Of a stretch of DNA of 64,000 nucleotides, positions 9,113-19,147 are shown piece after piece. The stretch's first letter is position 1; each line of letters begins with the position of its first letter. Position numbers and translations under genes: made by a program. The notes beneath the pieces were generated by a model. It made no database searches and had not been told where the DNA came from. It was given only the letters and a program-made list of their open reading frames with translations. The stretch comes from Saprospirales bacterium (GTDB lineage: Bacteria; Bacteroidota; Bacteroidia; Chitinophagales; Saprospiraceae): contig JADJTT010000002.1 in NCBI GenBank assembly GCA_016711045.1, positions 861,846-925,845 of the forward strand, given 5' to 3'.

Positions 9113-11859
9113 TCCTGAACGAAAAGGTCCGCATCCAGACCCAGGCCAGTATCGCCGTTGCCCGCGGAAAATTTGCCCGCAATACAATTCAGCGACAGGA
9201 GAGCAATCAAGGGCCCTACCGGCTGGAGGGCGCCAACGGGGAGCGTTTTATCATCATCCTGGCAGGAACCGAAAAAGTGTTTATCGACGGCATGCTCCTC
9301 CTGCGCGGGCTGGATGCCGATTATGTGATCGATTACAACCGGGGTGATATTACCTTCACCAACCGGCGGCTCATCACCAAAGACATCCGCATCATTGTAG
9401 AGTTTGAATACAACGACCAGCGCTATTCCCGTTCGCTCTACGCCCTGAATACCCAACTCGAATCCGGTCGCTGGCAAGGGTATGTAAATCTCTATTCCGA
9501 ACAGGACAGCAGGCGCGCCATTGGCGAAGACATCCTGACGCCGGAGCAGATCGAGATCCTGAAGGCAGCGGGGGACGATCCCTCCAAAGCAGTAGTGCCC
9601 AGCATCGACACCATTGGCGCCAACCCCGACCCCATCTCCTATCGGCTGGTCGACACCCTGGTCGGCTCCTCGTTCTACCCCGGGGTCCTGGTTTTTCACC
9701 CGCCCACCGGATCCGACCCGCCTCTCTACATTGCCCGGTTTTCAGATCTCGGACAGGGAAACGGAAATTATATTCGACTCAACTCCAATGCCAACGGGTT
9801 TGTCTATGCCTGGGTAGCGCCCGATCCGCTTCAGGGCCCCCAAGGCCGGTACGAGCCGGTCATCCAGTTGGTGCCCCCCCAGCAGTTGCAACTCTTTACC
9901 GCCGGCGGCAAGTACCGGGTTTCAAAGGAAGGCGAGATTGCATGGGAAGGCGCCGCCAGCTTCAGGAATCAGAACCGCTTTTCCACCCTCGGCCAGGAAG
10001 ACAATTGGGGGGTTGCAGGCATGGCAGCCTACCGCGACCGGTATACCCTGGGAAGCCGGTGGAAAGCCGCGGTGGACCTGCAATACGAAGGGACAGGTCC
10101 CCATTTCCAGGCCCTAAACCCTTACCGCAGCCCGGAGTTTAGCCGCGACTGGAACGTGGCCAATACGCTTTCCGGGATCCAACACCTGGGGAACGCCGGG
10201 GTCCAGGTATCAAATGACTCCGCAGGGGTTCGGGTTGGTTATCAGGTGGGTACGTTCTTTCAACCCGGCCAGTATGAAGGCTGGCGTCAAAATGGGCAGC
10301 TTTCCTGGAACCGGCCCACCTGGGAGATCGACATCCGGGCCAATTACCTACAAAGCAAGGGAGAGGTGGAGCAAACCCGTTTTTTCCGGCCCAATTTCAA
10401 AGCCGAAAAGCGCTTTCCCTTTCTGGGAAATTGGGGTATTGGCGCCTATGGCGAACGGGAACAGAACCGGCGGCAATACGTGGGCGCCGACACCCTTTCT
10501 ACCGCCAGTTTTTACTATGACCTGCTTCGGTTGTACCTCAAAAGTCCCGAATCCGAAAAAGTGCAAACGACCCTTACCGTGAGCGAGCGAAGCGATTTCA
10601 CGCCCCGGGAGCTGGACTACCTTCGGGCCAGTCGTGCCCGGGAAATCAAATGGGAGGGGTTCTGGCAAGCCGGACGCAGCTCCCGTCTCGGGTGGGATCT
10701 CAATTACCGAAATCTCCAGGTTAACGATACAAGTTCCACGACCCTGGAACCTGCCGAAACTTATCTCGGGCGCATAGACTACAACCTGCTTCTCTTCAAA
10801 GGCGCCATCCGTTACAATACCAACTACCAGCTCGGGTCCGGACAGGAGCAAAAACTGTTTTTCATCTTCCGCCCTGTCATCGACGGCGCCGGGCTTTACC
10901 AGCACATTGATTTCAACGGAGATGGGCAGGAGCAGGTCAACGAATTCGTCATCGCCGCCAATCCGGATGAAGGCACGCATGAGCGGATCGTAATCTATTC
11001 CAATGAGTTCATCCGCACCAACAACGTACTCTTCAACCAGAGCCTTCGGCTCGAACCCCGGGCGGTGTGGTTTGGGCAGACCGGGGCAAGAAAGCTGCTC
11101 AGCCGTTTCTCCAGTTCAGCCACCTGGCAGCTCACCCGCAATGTGCGCGACCTGGAGGGGATTTCTCCCTGGAATCCATTTCAGCTCGATGTGACGGATA
11201 CCGCGCTGGTTTCCACCCGCACCCTGATCCAAAACACCCTGTTCTTCAACCAGAACAGCCCTGTGTACGACCTGCAGGCCAGCTGGACCGATCAGCAGAG
11301 TAAGCTCATTCTCACGACCGGGCTGGAAGGGCGCCGGAACATCGAGCAATCCCTGCGAGGAAGGTGGAACCTGAATACCCGGTTCAGCATCCAGCTCAGC
11401 GGCTCCCAGGGCCGGCGCATCAGTGAGCGGGAGGCGTTCCCTGACCAAAACTACGAGATCCGTTTTTTCAAACTGGAACCTCGCTTCACCTGGCTCCCCT
11501 CTACCTCCTTCCGGAGCATTTTCAGCTACCGCTATGAGCGCGCTGCGAACCAACTCGGCGCACAGGAAACAGGTATTTTTCACGATTTCAAGCTGGAAAG
11601 CACCTATAACCAAAGTAGCAAAACTTCGCTGCGCCTCAGCCTGAGTTTCGTACAAGTCGGCTTCGACGGCGAAGCAAATTCCGCCGTCGGATTTGCCTTC
11701 CTCAACGGCCTTCAAAAAGGCCGCAACTACCTCTGGGGGCTAAACATCGACCGCCAGCTAGCCAAAAACATTCGGATGAGCGTAAGTTATGAGGGCAGGA
11801 AAACAGGCACAGCCCGCGTCGTACACGTGGGCCGGGCGCAAATGGCAGCGACGTTTTGA
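9109..11859 (+). CDS. Large outer-membrane barrel protein, C-terminal part (split by a frameshift)
   Basis: This 916-codon frame continues the previous entry after the missing A at 9074-9078; its own ATG at 9109 is an internal Met of the joined protein. Residues 1-110 hold beta-rich segments (RLEGANGERFIIILAGTEKV, YNRGDITFTNRRLITKDIRI) like the pre-barrel domain of other surface proteins. From about residue 250 to the end there are many amphipathic strands with aromatic girdles (RWQGYVNLYSEQ, NYRNLQVNDTS, SFRSIFSYRYERAANQ). The protein ends in AAT-Phe, as outer-membrane barrels commonly do. A role as a porin, exporter or assembly factor cannot be told from sequence. It converges on the ThuA fusion gene across a long palindromic terminator. 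Confidence 0.75.
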   Translation: MILNEKVRIQTQASIAVARGKFARNTIQRQESNQGPYRLEGANGERFIIILAGTEKVFIDGMLLLRGLDADYVIDYNRGDITFTNRRLITKDIRIIVEFEYNDQRYSRSLYALNTQLESGRWQGYVNLYSEQDSRRAIGEDILTPEQIEILKAAGDDPSKAVVPSIDTIGANPDPISYRLVDTLVGSSFYPGVLVFHPPTGSDPPLYIARFSDLGQGNGNYIRLNSNANGFVYAWVAPDPLQGPQGRYEPVIQLVPPQQLQLFTAGGKYRVSKEGEIAWEGAASFRNQNRFSTLGQEDNWGVAGMAAYRDRYTLGSRWKAAVDLQYEGTGPHFQALNPYRSPEFSRDWNVANTLSGIQHLGNAGVQVSNDSAGVRVGYQVGTFFQPGQYEGWRQNGQLSWNRPTWEIDIRANYLQSKGEVEQTRFFRPNFKAEKRFPFLGNWGIGAYGEREQNRRQYVGADTLSTASFYYDLLRLYLKSPESEKVQTTLTVSERSDFTPRELDYLRASRAREIKWEGFWQAGRSSRLGWDLNYRNLQVNDTSSTTLEPAETYLGRIDYNLLLFKGAIRYNTNYQLGSGQEQKLFFIFRPVIDGAGLYQHIDFNGDGQEQVNEFVIAANPDEGTHERIVIYSNEFIRTNNVLFNQSLRLEPRAVWFGQTGARKLLSRFSSSATWQLTRNVRDLEGISPWNPFQLDVTDTALVSTRTLIQNTLFFNQNSPVYDLQASWTDQQSKLILTTGLEGRRNIEQSLRGRWNLNTRFSIQLSGSQGRRISEREAFPDQNYEIRFFKLEPRFTWLPSTSFRSIFSYRYERAANQLGAQETGIFHDFKLESTYNQSSKTSLRLSLSFVQVGFDGEANSAVGFAFLNGLQKGRNYLWGLNIDRQLAKNIRMSVSYEGRKTGTARVVHVGRAQMAATF

Positions 11860-11867
11860 TAGAAGTT

Positions 11868-11912
11868 AAATATAAAAGGTGGTGGGGCGGCGCCCCACCA
11901 CCTTTTATATTT
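11868..11912. terminator. Bidirectional hairpin terminator between convergent genes
   Basis: Two perfect 21-bp arms (11868-11888 and 11892-11912) enclose a 3-base loop. The GC-rich core (gtggtggggc) is flanked by A/T-rich ends, so either strand gives a strong stem followed by U-rich RNA. It sits between the barrel gene (stop 11859) and the minus-strand gene ending at 11921. Confidence 0.8.
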
Positions 11913-11920
11913 GATAGAGT

Positions 11921-14900
11921 TTATAAATTGAACTTAAACCAATCGATCGAAGCAAGGGGAGATTTCGTCCCTGCCTCGTCAACTACTACAAAATACAGGT
12001 CGTACAGCGCGCCGTTGGTGGGCCAGGTGCTCCGGTCTACCTCCAGGGTTATTTCTCCAGTGGATTGGGAAGGCAGTGGCACACTTCCGGCCAGGCGGCC
12101 AGTCGGACTGCCAATATGCAATTCTATGCGCGCGCCTTTAGCCGCATTTGAGTCTACCTCTAATCCGATGACCACGGAAAGGACACCCCGCAGGTCGATA
12201 TTTTTAAAACTCAGGATGCTGCCGTTTTGTACCCGGCATTTGTTGTTTTCCACGCGAATATCCTTCGAGAGGCTATCGGCATTTACCGCCTGTTGGAGCG
12301 GTGCGCGCAAGACCAGGTTTTGACTACCCGTATACGATGGTTGTTCCACCGCGCCCAGGTCCTTATACCGGGCGTGGAACACAAAAGCCCCGGCTTTGGA
12401 GACAGATTCGGGAATATTCAAGGTATAAAGCCCAACCGTGGGAAGTGGGTAGTTTTTCGGATTGTCGATCGAACGGATCCAGGCCACCATATCCGCCGCT
12501 TCCTTGGGGGTGATATCCGGATGGGCTGCCATGAACAGCTCTTCGCCCCATACGCCGGCGCCCCCTTTGATGATCTTTTCGGGCAAGCTTTTAGCGCCTT
12601 CCGGGTCTTTCCCGTATTTCTCCGCAATATCTTTATAGGAAGGCCCATTCACTTTGCGTTCAAGGGCATGACAGGACTTGCAATCGGCATCATCGATCAA
12701 CGCTTTCCCACGTGCCTCCGGAGTATCTGCGGCGGGGCGGTATACGGCGGCCAACAGCCCGGCTTGCTTGACCGCTTCCAGGTATTCGATGCTGATATTC
12801 ACCATGTCGGAGGTGATCCGCTGATCGTCCAGGGACCCATCTTCGGGGTCCGACACAGCCACCGAATAGCGGATCTGCTCGCCCTCCTTGTAAAAGCTCT
12901 GATTCTTACCCCGGAGATCCCAGCGCACTGTGGGCGGATTATTGACTCCATCCTGCACGAGCGGTTCTTCTCCACCTGCCCCACGGATATAATCGATCCG
13001 ACTCAGACAGGCGTCTGCGTTTTGTGCATACCATTCCGTGCCGTATTCGAGTACCCACAAGGAGCCGTTTTTATCGATGAGCATATCCATGGGTCGTGCA
13101 AAGCGAATATTGGAAGCTACCGGTTGTATCTTGGTTAGCCGGTCGAGCGAGTCCAATCCATAGGAGAGAATCCAATGGCGCATCCATTCGTAGATGAGGA
13201 TCTGGCCGTCGTAGCGGTCCGGGAAGCGGGTCTCAGCCGGGTAATCATCGCAATAGTAAACCGGGCCGCCCATCGCACAACGGGTGCCGTTGACCAGGGC
13301 CGGGAATTCAGCCGAACTGCGGTAGGGATACCAGATCACCGCCCCATGCGCAGGCGGGAGCCTCTTTGCCCCGGTGTTATTCGGCGAGTCGTTGATAAGA
13401 CTATCCGGGTTGAAAAAATCACCGGAAGTTTCCGTAGCGAAATCATAGTTGCGATAGGGCATATTATTGCCCTGCAGATAAGGCCATCCATAATTGCCTG
13501 CCGACCGGGCGAAATTGAATTCATCATAGCCCATGGGGCCCCGGATCTCACTGTCTCCACCCGCATCCGGACCGGGGTCTCCCCAGATGAGCATATGCCG
13601 CTTGTCGTCGATATCAAACCGGAATGGATTCCGAACGCCCATGATATATATTTCGGGTCGTCCATAGCCGATGATCTCCTTCCCCGCCGGGGCCAGCATG
13701 GCTTTAGCTTCTTCTGCCGCCTTCATTTCAGGCATAAAGGAACGGATGTCCCCCCAGATTAGATCTCCGGAAACTACGGGACTCCCGTTTTTCATCCGCA
13801 CCACTTCTTTTGTAAATAAATTACCAGCCGGACACAGGTAGGATCCATCGGCCAGGGGTTTGATCCGGAGGATCTTGCCCCGGAAGTCCATCGAATTGGC
13901 CGCCGATTTTTGGGCATCAAACTGGCTATTCCCGGGCCGTTCATCGATGGAATTATAGCCGTCGGGATAATGGTCGGTATTGTCGCCGCAGGAGAGGTAC
14001 AAATACCCATGGGCGTCAAATTCGATACAGCCGCTCGCATGGTAATTGTGTACGCTGCGGTCGGTGACCACCTCCAGCAACACCTGTTCCGATTCATATT
14101 GAATGGCATCGCCGGGGAAGACAAAGCGCGACAGCTTGATCGCCGTAGCCTTCCCTGCCGGAGAATAGTAAAGGTAAATCCAATGGTTTTCTTCCCAGTT
14201 TGGATCGATAGCCAGTCCCAAAAGTCCTTCCTCGTTTTGGAGAAACACCTCAAACTGCCCTACCACGCTGACCGTATCTTTGGCCGGATCGTAGAGCTTG
14301 ACGGCGCCGCGCCGTTCGATGAACAGGATGCGCCCATCAGGCAGCATATCCAACTCCATGGGTTCATACAGGTTGCAGAGCACGGAAGTCCGCACAAAGC
14401 CCGTAGTTACGGTTTGTTGAGTGGACGTTCGGCGTCGTTTAAACCGAAGGGGGCCTTTGTTATCTCCCACGGCATATTTGAGTCCGCCATTTAAATGTTG
14501 GAGAAAGGCGGGGTCGCTATAGGATTCGGGGGTATGCCCCAGTGCGGTGAAGAAGGTACGTCCGCCGTCGAACTCGTGATACCAGGAAACGGGGTGGTAA
14601 TTCCCCATCTTCCCCCCCGCACAAGTCGATTCATCGAGGGTGATCAGGACGTTCAAATCTGGCGACAGGTTGATCAGGTTAAACCATTCGTCGGTGTGGC
14701 GCCAGGTTGAATCGAGGTGTTGCGTGGCCGGATTCTTCCGGTCTTGTACCAGAAGCGTTGCATCCTGCACCTCGGTGAAGCCCTCAAAGTGCCCGCCCAC
14801 CAGATTGCCGTACCACTCCCAGCCGTGCTCCGTATCGATGGCGGTATGGATGCCCATAAAGCCGCCACCCGCCTGGATGTATTGTTCAAATAAGGCTTCC

Positions 14901-15199
14901 TGCGTGGGGTTGAGCACATCGCCGGCTGTATTGACAAAGACAACGGCTGCGTATTTGGGGAGTTGTTTTTCGGTGAAATACTCCCACGGATCATCCGTCA
15001 CGTCTACTGCCCAGCCATTATCCTCACAAAGTTTCGTCAGGGCATCCAAGGCCGCCGGGGTGCTTTCGTGGATATAAAACTCCGCCTTGGCGAAGAGCAA
15101 CACCCGTGGGCCTTTACTGTTGGATGAACAGCTTTGAATAGCAATAACACCCATCGCCACGCCGGCGATGAGAAGTAGCGTGTAGGATAAATTTTTCAT
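11921..15199 (-). CDS. ThuA / PQQ-type sugar dehydrogenase / cytochrome c fusion lipoprotein
   Basis: The 1092-residue protein opens with a lipoprotein signal (lipobox AIQSC). Residues 30-240 are a ThuA-like domain (VLLFAKAEFYIHESTPAALDAL, GGGFMGIHTAIDTEHGWEW). Residues 260-700 form a glucose/sorbosone dehydrogenase beta-propeller (LEPMELDMLPDGRILFIERR-type start, EEGLLGLAIDPNW, HASGCIEFDAHGYLYLSCGDN). About 770-800 is PKD-like. A c-type cytochrome follows, with haem motif CKSCH near residue 840 and a methionine-containing tail. The last 150 residues resemble a CBM6-like sugar-binding module. Related proteins are common in Bacteroidota and Planctomycetota and are thought to oxidise sugars, with electrons leaving through the attached cytochrome. 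No start alternative is better than MKNLSYTLLL. Confidence 0.85.
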   Translation of the reverse strand: MKNLSYTLLLIAGVAMGVIAIQSCSSNSKGPRVLLFAKAEFYIHESTPAALDALTKLCEDNGWAVDVTDDPWEYFTEKQLPKYAAVVFVNTAGDVLNPTQEALFEQYIQAGGGFMGIHTAIDTEHGWEWYGNLVGGHFEGFTEVQDATLLVQDRKNPATQHLDSTWRHTDEWFNLINLSPDLNVLITLDESTCAGGKMGNYHPVSWYHEFDGGRTFFTALGHTPESYSDPAFLQHLNGGLKYAVGDNKGPLRFKRRRTSTQQTVTTGFVRTSVLCNLYEPMELDMLPDGRILFIERRGAVKLYDPAKDTVSVVGQFEVFLQNEEGLLGLAIDPNWEENHWIYLYYSPAGKATAIKLSRFVFPGDAIQYESEQVLLEVVTDRSVHNYHASGCIEFDAHGYLYLSCGDNTDHYPDGYNSIDERPGNSQFDAQKSAANSMDFRGKILRIKPLADGSYLCPAGNLFTKEVVRMKNGSPVVSGDLIWGDIRSFMPEMKAAEEAKAMLAPAGKEIIGYGRPEIYIMGVRNPFRFDIDDKRHMLIWGDPGPDAGGDSEIRGPMGYDEFNFARSAGNYGWPYLQGNNMPYRNYDFATETSGDFFNPDSLINDSPNNTGAKRLPPAHGAVIWYPYRSSAEFPALVNGTRCAMGGPVYYCDDYPAETRFPDRYDGQILIYEWMRHWILSYGLDSLDRLTKIQPVASNIRFARPMDMLIDKNGSLWVLEYGTEWYAQNADACLSRIDYIRGAGGEEPLVQDGVNNPPTVRWDLRGKNQSFYKEGEQIRYSVAVSDPEDGSLDDQRITSDMVNISIEYLEAVKQAGLLAAVYRPAADTPEARGKALIDDADCKSCHALERKVNGPSYKDIAEKYGKDPEGAKSLPEKIIKGGAGVWGEELFMAAHPDITPKEAADMVAWIRSIDNPKNYPLPTVGLYTLNIPESVSKAGAFVFHARYKDLGAVEQPSYTGSQNLVLRAPLQQAVNADSLSKDIRVENNKCRVQNGSILSFKNIDLRGVLSVVIGLEVDSNAAKGARIELHIGSPTGRLAGSVPLPSQSTGEITLEVDRSTWPTNGALYDLYFVVVDEAGTKSPLASIDWFKFNL

Positions 15200-15236
15200 G
15201 ATATGGAGATTTGGCCGGGTAGCTTTCTTTTACATA

Positions 15237-16814
15237 CTACCTGACTTTCAATAATTTTATCGCAACCGCTTCCTGTTCGCCGATTTGCAAGCGAAGGAAG
15301 TAGACCCCGGAGGCTACGTACGGCATAGCTGCCCGGAAATACGCGCTATTTTCAACCAGTGTTTCCCCGGAGGTAAGCAAGCGTCCCTGCGTATCGAACA
15401 GATCGTACTTCACCGGGCCGTTGACCACATCGGTGAAGGACACATCGACATATTCCGTGAAGGGGTTGGGGAAGACCTGTAAGACTGCTGTCCCTTCTAA
15501 TTTTCGACGCACGGCGATGGTGGGTGAGTAGAACTCATAGGAATAACCCAGGTCCGTATCTTCACTGATTACCTTCAGCCGGAAGAAGTAAAGGTTGCGC
15601 TGGCTGAGCAGGGAATAGGAATAATTTTGCGGCACATCCGTAGATCCGCCGGTAGCATAGGCCGAATATACCTGTTCGAAATCTTTGCCGTTGAGCGAGC
15701 GCTCCAGTTCGAAGCGCTTGCAGAAGAATTCGGGAAGGGTCGTCCAATTAAGCGTGATCTCGATAGAACCGGAAAAGGCGCCTTCCCAATCGATCAATTG
15801 GGTCGCCAGCTCGCCTTCGAAACGGGTAACGGTGACATCATCAATGACCAGGCCGACCGATGTGCCAGAGCTATTGGACTTGGCCACAAAGCGGAGCGCC
15901 ACATTCCCCTTCCCGGAGAGGTCGCTGATATTGAGGAAATAGCGGGTAAACTCCGATTCGCGCTTGGAAAAGTAGGAAGTACCTTCCGGGAACACCGCAC
16001 TGTTGATACCCGGGTTGGTCGTGTTATACCAATTTTGCTTCACATCGGCGCCCAACACTTCCCAGGTATTTCCACTGTCGGTCGAATATTCTACGCGGAA
16101 CGCATCTTTGCCTGCTTCCAGGTCGAATTTGGCCCAAAAACTGAACTCATACAATCCGGGGTCGGAAAGGTCAAATTCAGGAAGGTAGAGCATCGTGTGG
16201 GTATTGTGTTGCATCGGCTCGTTCAGCCCCACCACAAAGGCATTTTGCCCGCTTTTGGTGCCGTCCTTATAAGGTATGGTGGAATTCCCCCGTTCGAAGG
16301 TAGAACCACTGATGTGATAGACTCCGTATTGCTCGGTAAACCCTTCAAAGTTTCCGCCGTAGTTTCCGGCGGCGTCCGTATAAGGAACAGGGCGTTGCGG
16401 CAGTATTTTCACCGCATCGCTGGTGGTCAAATCGCCATTGATGGTCAAAGACACCGGGTATTCCCCTATTTCATCGTAGGTATGCACCACGTCTTCTTCG
16501 ATGGAAGTAGTCCCATCCCCAAGGTTCCAGGCAAAGGAGTCTGCCCCATAGGAGACCCCACCCACAAAGCGCATGGGCGCATCCAGGTAGTGCACTTTAT
16601 TGAACTCCATACGGGCCAAAGGATCCGCAAATACATCGGTAGTAAACATCCCCCGCGCATGGGTGGAGGCAAGCACCACCTTGTCGGAAGCGCGTACTTG
16701 CAGCATATCCGTGCGCACGAGCGGGATGCCGCTGCCCGGCGTAGGGGGTATCCAGACAGTCTGGTTGCCATCGAGCAATTCGGTTGTCCAAACCCCCGCT
16801 TCGGTGGCGATCAT
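15237..16814 (-). CDS. BNR-repeat secreted protein, C-terminal part with PKD and T9SS sorting domain (split by a frameshift)
   Basis: This frame continues the BNR protein described in the next entry. Its ATG at 16814 is an internal Met; in-frame homology extends up to about 16845. Residues 65-130 form a PKD domain (ADSFAWNLGDGTTSIEED, HTYDEIGEYPVSLTI). About 165-335 is a jelly-roll region (DLSDPGLYEFSFWAKFD, VALRFVAKSNSSGTSVGLVI) like MAM or adhesion modules. The end (LQVFPNPFTEYVDVSF to KLLKVR) is a T9SS type A sorting domain, so surface export is expected. Thirty-seven bases separate the stop from the ThuA fusion start at 15199, so the two may be co-transcribed. Confidence 0.75.
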   Translation of the reverse strand: MIATEAGVWTTELLDGNQTVWIPPTPGSGIPLVRTDMLQVRASDKVVLASTHARGMFTTDVFADPLARMEFNKVHYLDAPMRFVGGVSYGADSFAWNLGDGTTSIEEDVVHTYDEIGEYPVSLTINGDLTTSDAVKILPQRPVPYTDAAGNYGGNFEGFTEQYGVYHISGSTFERGNSTIPYKDGTKSGQNAFVVGLNEPMQHNTHTMLYLPEFDLSDPGLYEFSFWAKFDLEAGKDAFRVEYSTDSGNTWEVLGADVKQNWYNTTNPGINSAVFPEGTSYFSKRESEFTRYFLNISDLSGKGNVALRFVAKSNSSGTSVGLVIDDVTVTRFEGELATQLIDWEGAFSGSIEITLNWTTLPEFFCKRFELERSLNGKDFEQVYSAYATGGSTDVPQNYSYSLLSQRNLYFFRLKVISEDTDLGYSYEFYSPTIAVRRKLEGTAVLQVFPNPFTEYVDVSFTDVVNGPVKYDLFDTQGRLLTSGETLVENSAYFRAAMPYVASGVYFLRLQIGEQEAVAIKLLKVR

Positions 16815-18864
16815 GGCCTGGGAAGCATCGTTGGGACTGAAAATCCCCCCAGCGTACCGGCATATCGGGCAGATTATCGGCTACCGCAGAGCCTTCTACA
16901 CCCTTCCAGGTCTGGCCGCCGTCTTTCGACTCGTAGATGTTGTTGGTAAGGCCATAGTTGGAAAACGTGATCAACAAGTGATCGGGATTGCCCTGTTCGA
17001 TATCAATGCTGGAGATGGTACCCCCAAAAGCCCCCAATGATACGCCGGTAACGGAAGAGCCGGTATTTGCGTTGTCCACACGGATCACTTGTCCGCCGTT
17101 GGTCCCGATGTATAGCCGGTTGGGTACATTTTCATCGACACGGATATGGCTTATATTGAGCGAGCCCATGTTAGAAATGTCGACCAATTCCAGGGTAGCC
17201 CCATCGATACCCCAGCGATAGAAGTCCCCTTCATTGGTTTCGGTGTAGAGGATGTTGGCTTCGTTGTCGTAATCAGAAGGGTTGAAAAAGCCGCCATTCA
17301 CATTTTGACCGCCATCGAAGGATTGGCCGCCATTGTAAGAAATACCCCAGTTTCCAAATTGGGAAGAGACGAGTTGTATCTGCGGATTATTCTGGTCGAT
17401 ATGGGCCATAAAGCCATCTCCACCCCACACATTGCGGGCAGACGTGATGCCCCACTCGTTGAGTTGGTGGGAGCCGTTATCCTGGGTGCCTCCCAGGAAG
17501 TAATCGGAGTAGGCGTCGGGGTGCATAGCACAAGCGTAGTACTGAGTCACATTGTACCCGAAGTTTTTATCTTCTGTTCGCGGGGTGCCATTTTCCAGGA
17601 TCTCCCGGTAAATACCGCCATCGTTACCGAAATAGATCTTGTTGGGGTCTTCTTCATCGAAAACAGTGACATGCTGATCTACATGAATACCCTGGCCAAA
17701 TCCCTGCCAGGAAACAGCGCCGTCTAAAGAGCGACGGATGGGCACACCCCCCGTGATCACATGGTCGCAATTGGAAGGGTCGACCGCAATTTCCAGGTCA
17801 TACCAGGCCTGTCCGTTGGTAAATTCCGTGCCGTTATTATTCTCCGGGCGGGCGCGTTGGATCCAGGTTTCCCCGGCATTGTAGGTCACGCAGGTGACGG
17901 AAGCGCCACCGCCCTGGCTACCGATGCAGTAGATTATATCGGGGTCTGCTTCGCAAACGGCTATCTCCATCCGGTCGAGGCTGGCTGGCACAGGTGCTTT
18001 GGAGATCTTCACCCACTCGTTGGGGTTTCCTGTAAGAGACCTGTATACACTGTTGAGCGTCGAAGCAACCAGAGTCCCGTTAGATGCGTATACGATATCA
18101 TAGGTCTGATCGCTGCCGGCCAAGCCACTACCTAATACTTTTTCCCAGGTATTTCCTCCGTCCTTGGAGCGACGTATTCCATTGCTGGTACACACATACA
18201 CATGCCCTTCCGGCGTGACGATCAGCTCCCGGGAATACCGAAACTGCCCGTTTAGCGTGGAAGGCAGCAATTGCCAGGAGTCGCCTCCATCGGTCGACTT
18301 AAACAAGCCCAGACCCGCTACCGCATCAATGTTTGGATAGCCTTCTCCTGTACCTATGTACATGATCTGGGGATTGCCCGGATCTTGCGCCATCGCGCCG
18401 ATCGACATGTTTTCTTTGTAATCGTTGACTTTCTGCCACTGCGGGTCAGCCGCGTCGATATGGGTAGTTTTCCAGAGTCCGCCGGCGACTCCGGCTGCCC
18501 AGACCGTATTGCGGGTCGGGTCATTTTTGTCGATGAGGATCACGCGGGTGCGACCGCCGATATTGTTGGGGCCGCGTTCGCGCCATTTCGGGTTGTCGAT
18601 GGCGCCGCGCGTCAGTGTGCCGGCGAGCTTGGCTTGCCGGCGTTGGGTTTGTTCCAATGCGAGCAACAGGCGTTCTACCGGCGGATAGCCCAGCGTCAGG
18701 TCTTTGGTACGCTCAAATTCCCATTCATACGCATCCTTGATGCTTTGGAGTTTATTGTCAGATTCTACTTCCTCTCCTCGTTCCTGTTGGCTAAAAAACC
18801 AGATCAGTCCGGATCCTACAAAAAGGAAAGCGAGGGCAGCAAAGAAAAACTTACGATTCATCAT
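16597..18864 (-). CDS. BNR/VPS10-like repeat protein, N-terminal part (split by a frameshift)
   Basis: The N-terminus carries a hydrophobic anchor or signal (FFFAALAFLFVGSGLIWFF). From about residue 90 on there are beta-propeller repeats with Asp-box-like motifs (LFKSTDGGDSWQLL, IRRSKDGGNTWEKVLG, TYNAGETWIQRA, ESKDGGQTWKGV), as in sialidase-like and VPS10/sortilin-type proteins; no sialidase catalytic set is seen. After PDMPVRWG the frame becomes meaningless. Removing one base from the run of six C at 16845-16850 gives WGIFSPNDASQAMIATEAGV and joins this part to the C-terminal entry, giving a protein of roughly 1190 residues with PKD and T9SS domains. Codons below about 16850 in this frame are an artefact of the shift. 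Confidence 0.72.
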   Translation of the reverse strand: MMNRKFFFAALAFLFVGSGLIWFFSQQERGEEVESDNKLQSIKDAYEWEFERTKDLTLGYPPVERLLLALEQTQRRQAKLAGTLTRGAIDNPKWRERGPNNIGGRTRVILIDKNDPTRNTVWAAGVAGGLWKTTHIDAADPQWQKVNDYKENMSIGAMAQDPGNPQIMYIGTGEGYPNIDAVAGLGLFKSTDGGDSWQLLPSTLNGQFRYSRELIVTPEGHVYVCTSNGIRRSKDGGNTWEKVLGSGLAGSDQTYDIVYASNGTLVASTLNSVYRSLTGNPNEWVKISKAPVPASLDRMEIAVCEADPDIIYCIGSQGGGASVTCVTYNAGETWIQRARPENNNGTEFTNGQAWYDLEIAVDPSNCDHVITGGVPIRRSLDGAVSWQGFGQGIHVDQHVTVFDEEDPNKIYFGNDGGIYREILENGTPRTEDKNFGYNVTQYYACAMHPDAYSDYFLGGTQDNGSHQLNEWGITSARNVWGGDGFMAHIDQNNPQIQLVSSQFGNWGISYNGGQSFDGGQNVNGGFFNPSDYDNEANILYTETNEGDFYRWGIDGATLELVDISNMGSLNISHIRVDENVPNRLYIGTNGGQVIRVDNANTGSSVTGVSLGAFGGTISSIDIEQGNPDHLLITFSNYGLTNNIYESKDGGQTWKGVEGSAVADNLPDMPVRWGDFQSQRCFPGHDRHRSGGLDNRIARWQPDCLDTPYAGQRHPARAHGYAASTRFRQGGACLHPCAGDVYYRCICGSFGPYGVQ

Positions 18865-19147
18865 AATTTCAATTTAAAAAAGGCGCTATTTACCTAAGGG
18901 TAATCGATTGACCCGGCGGCCACATGCTTATTCATAGGGGAACAAAGTTGCGAAAACCCTTTAGCAATTCAGGCGATTAAACGAACAAAAAAAAGTAACT
19001 CCACGACAAAATGGTAAGTTTTGCCTTTTGATGTGCATTCATCCAAAAATTTTGACACTCCGTCAACAATCTACTGTTTTGTATGTCTTTATAGGCGAAC
19101 GGCCTACCCCAAAAAAAGTTTCATTTACTTTCCGTAAAATTTCCGAC

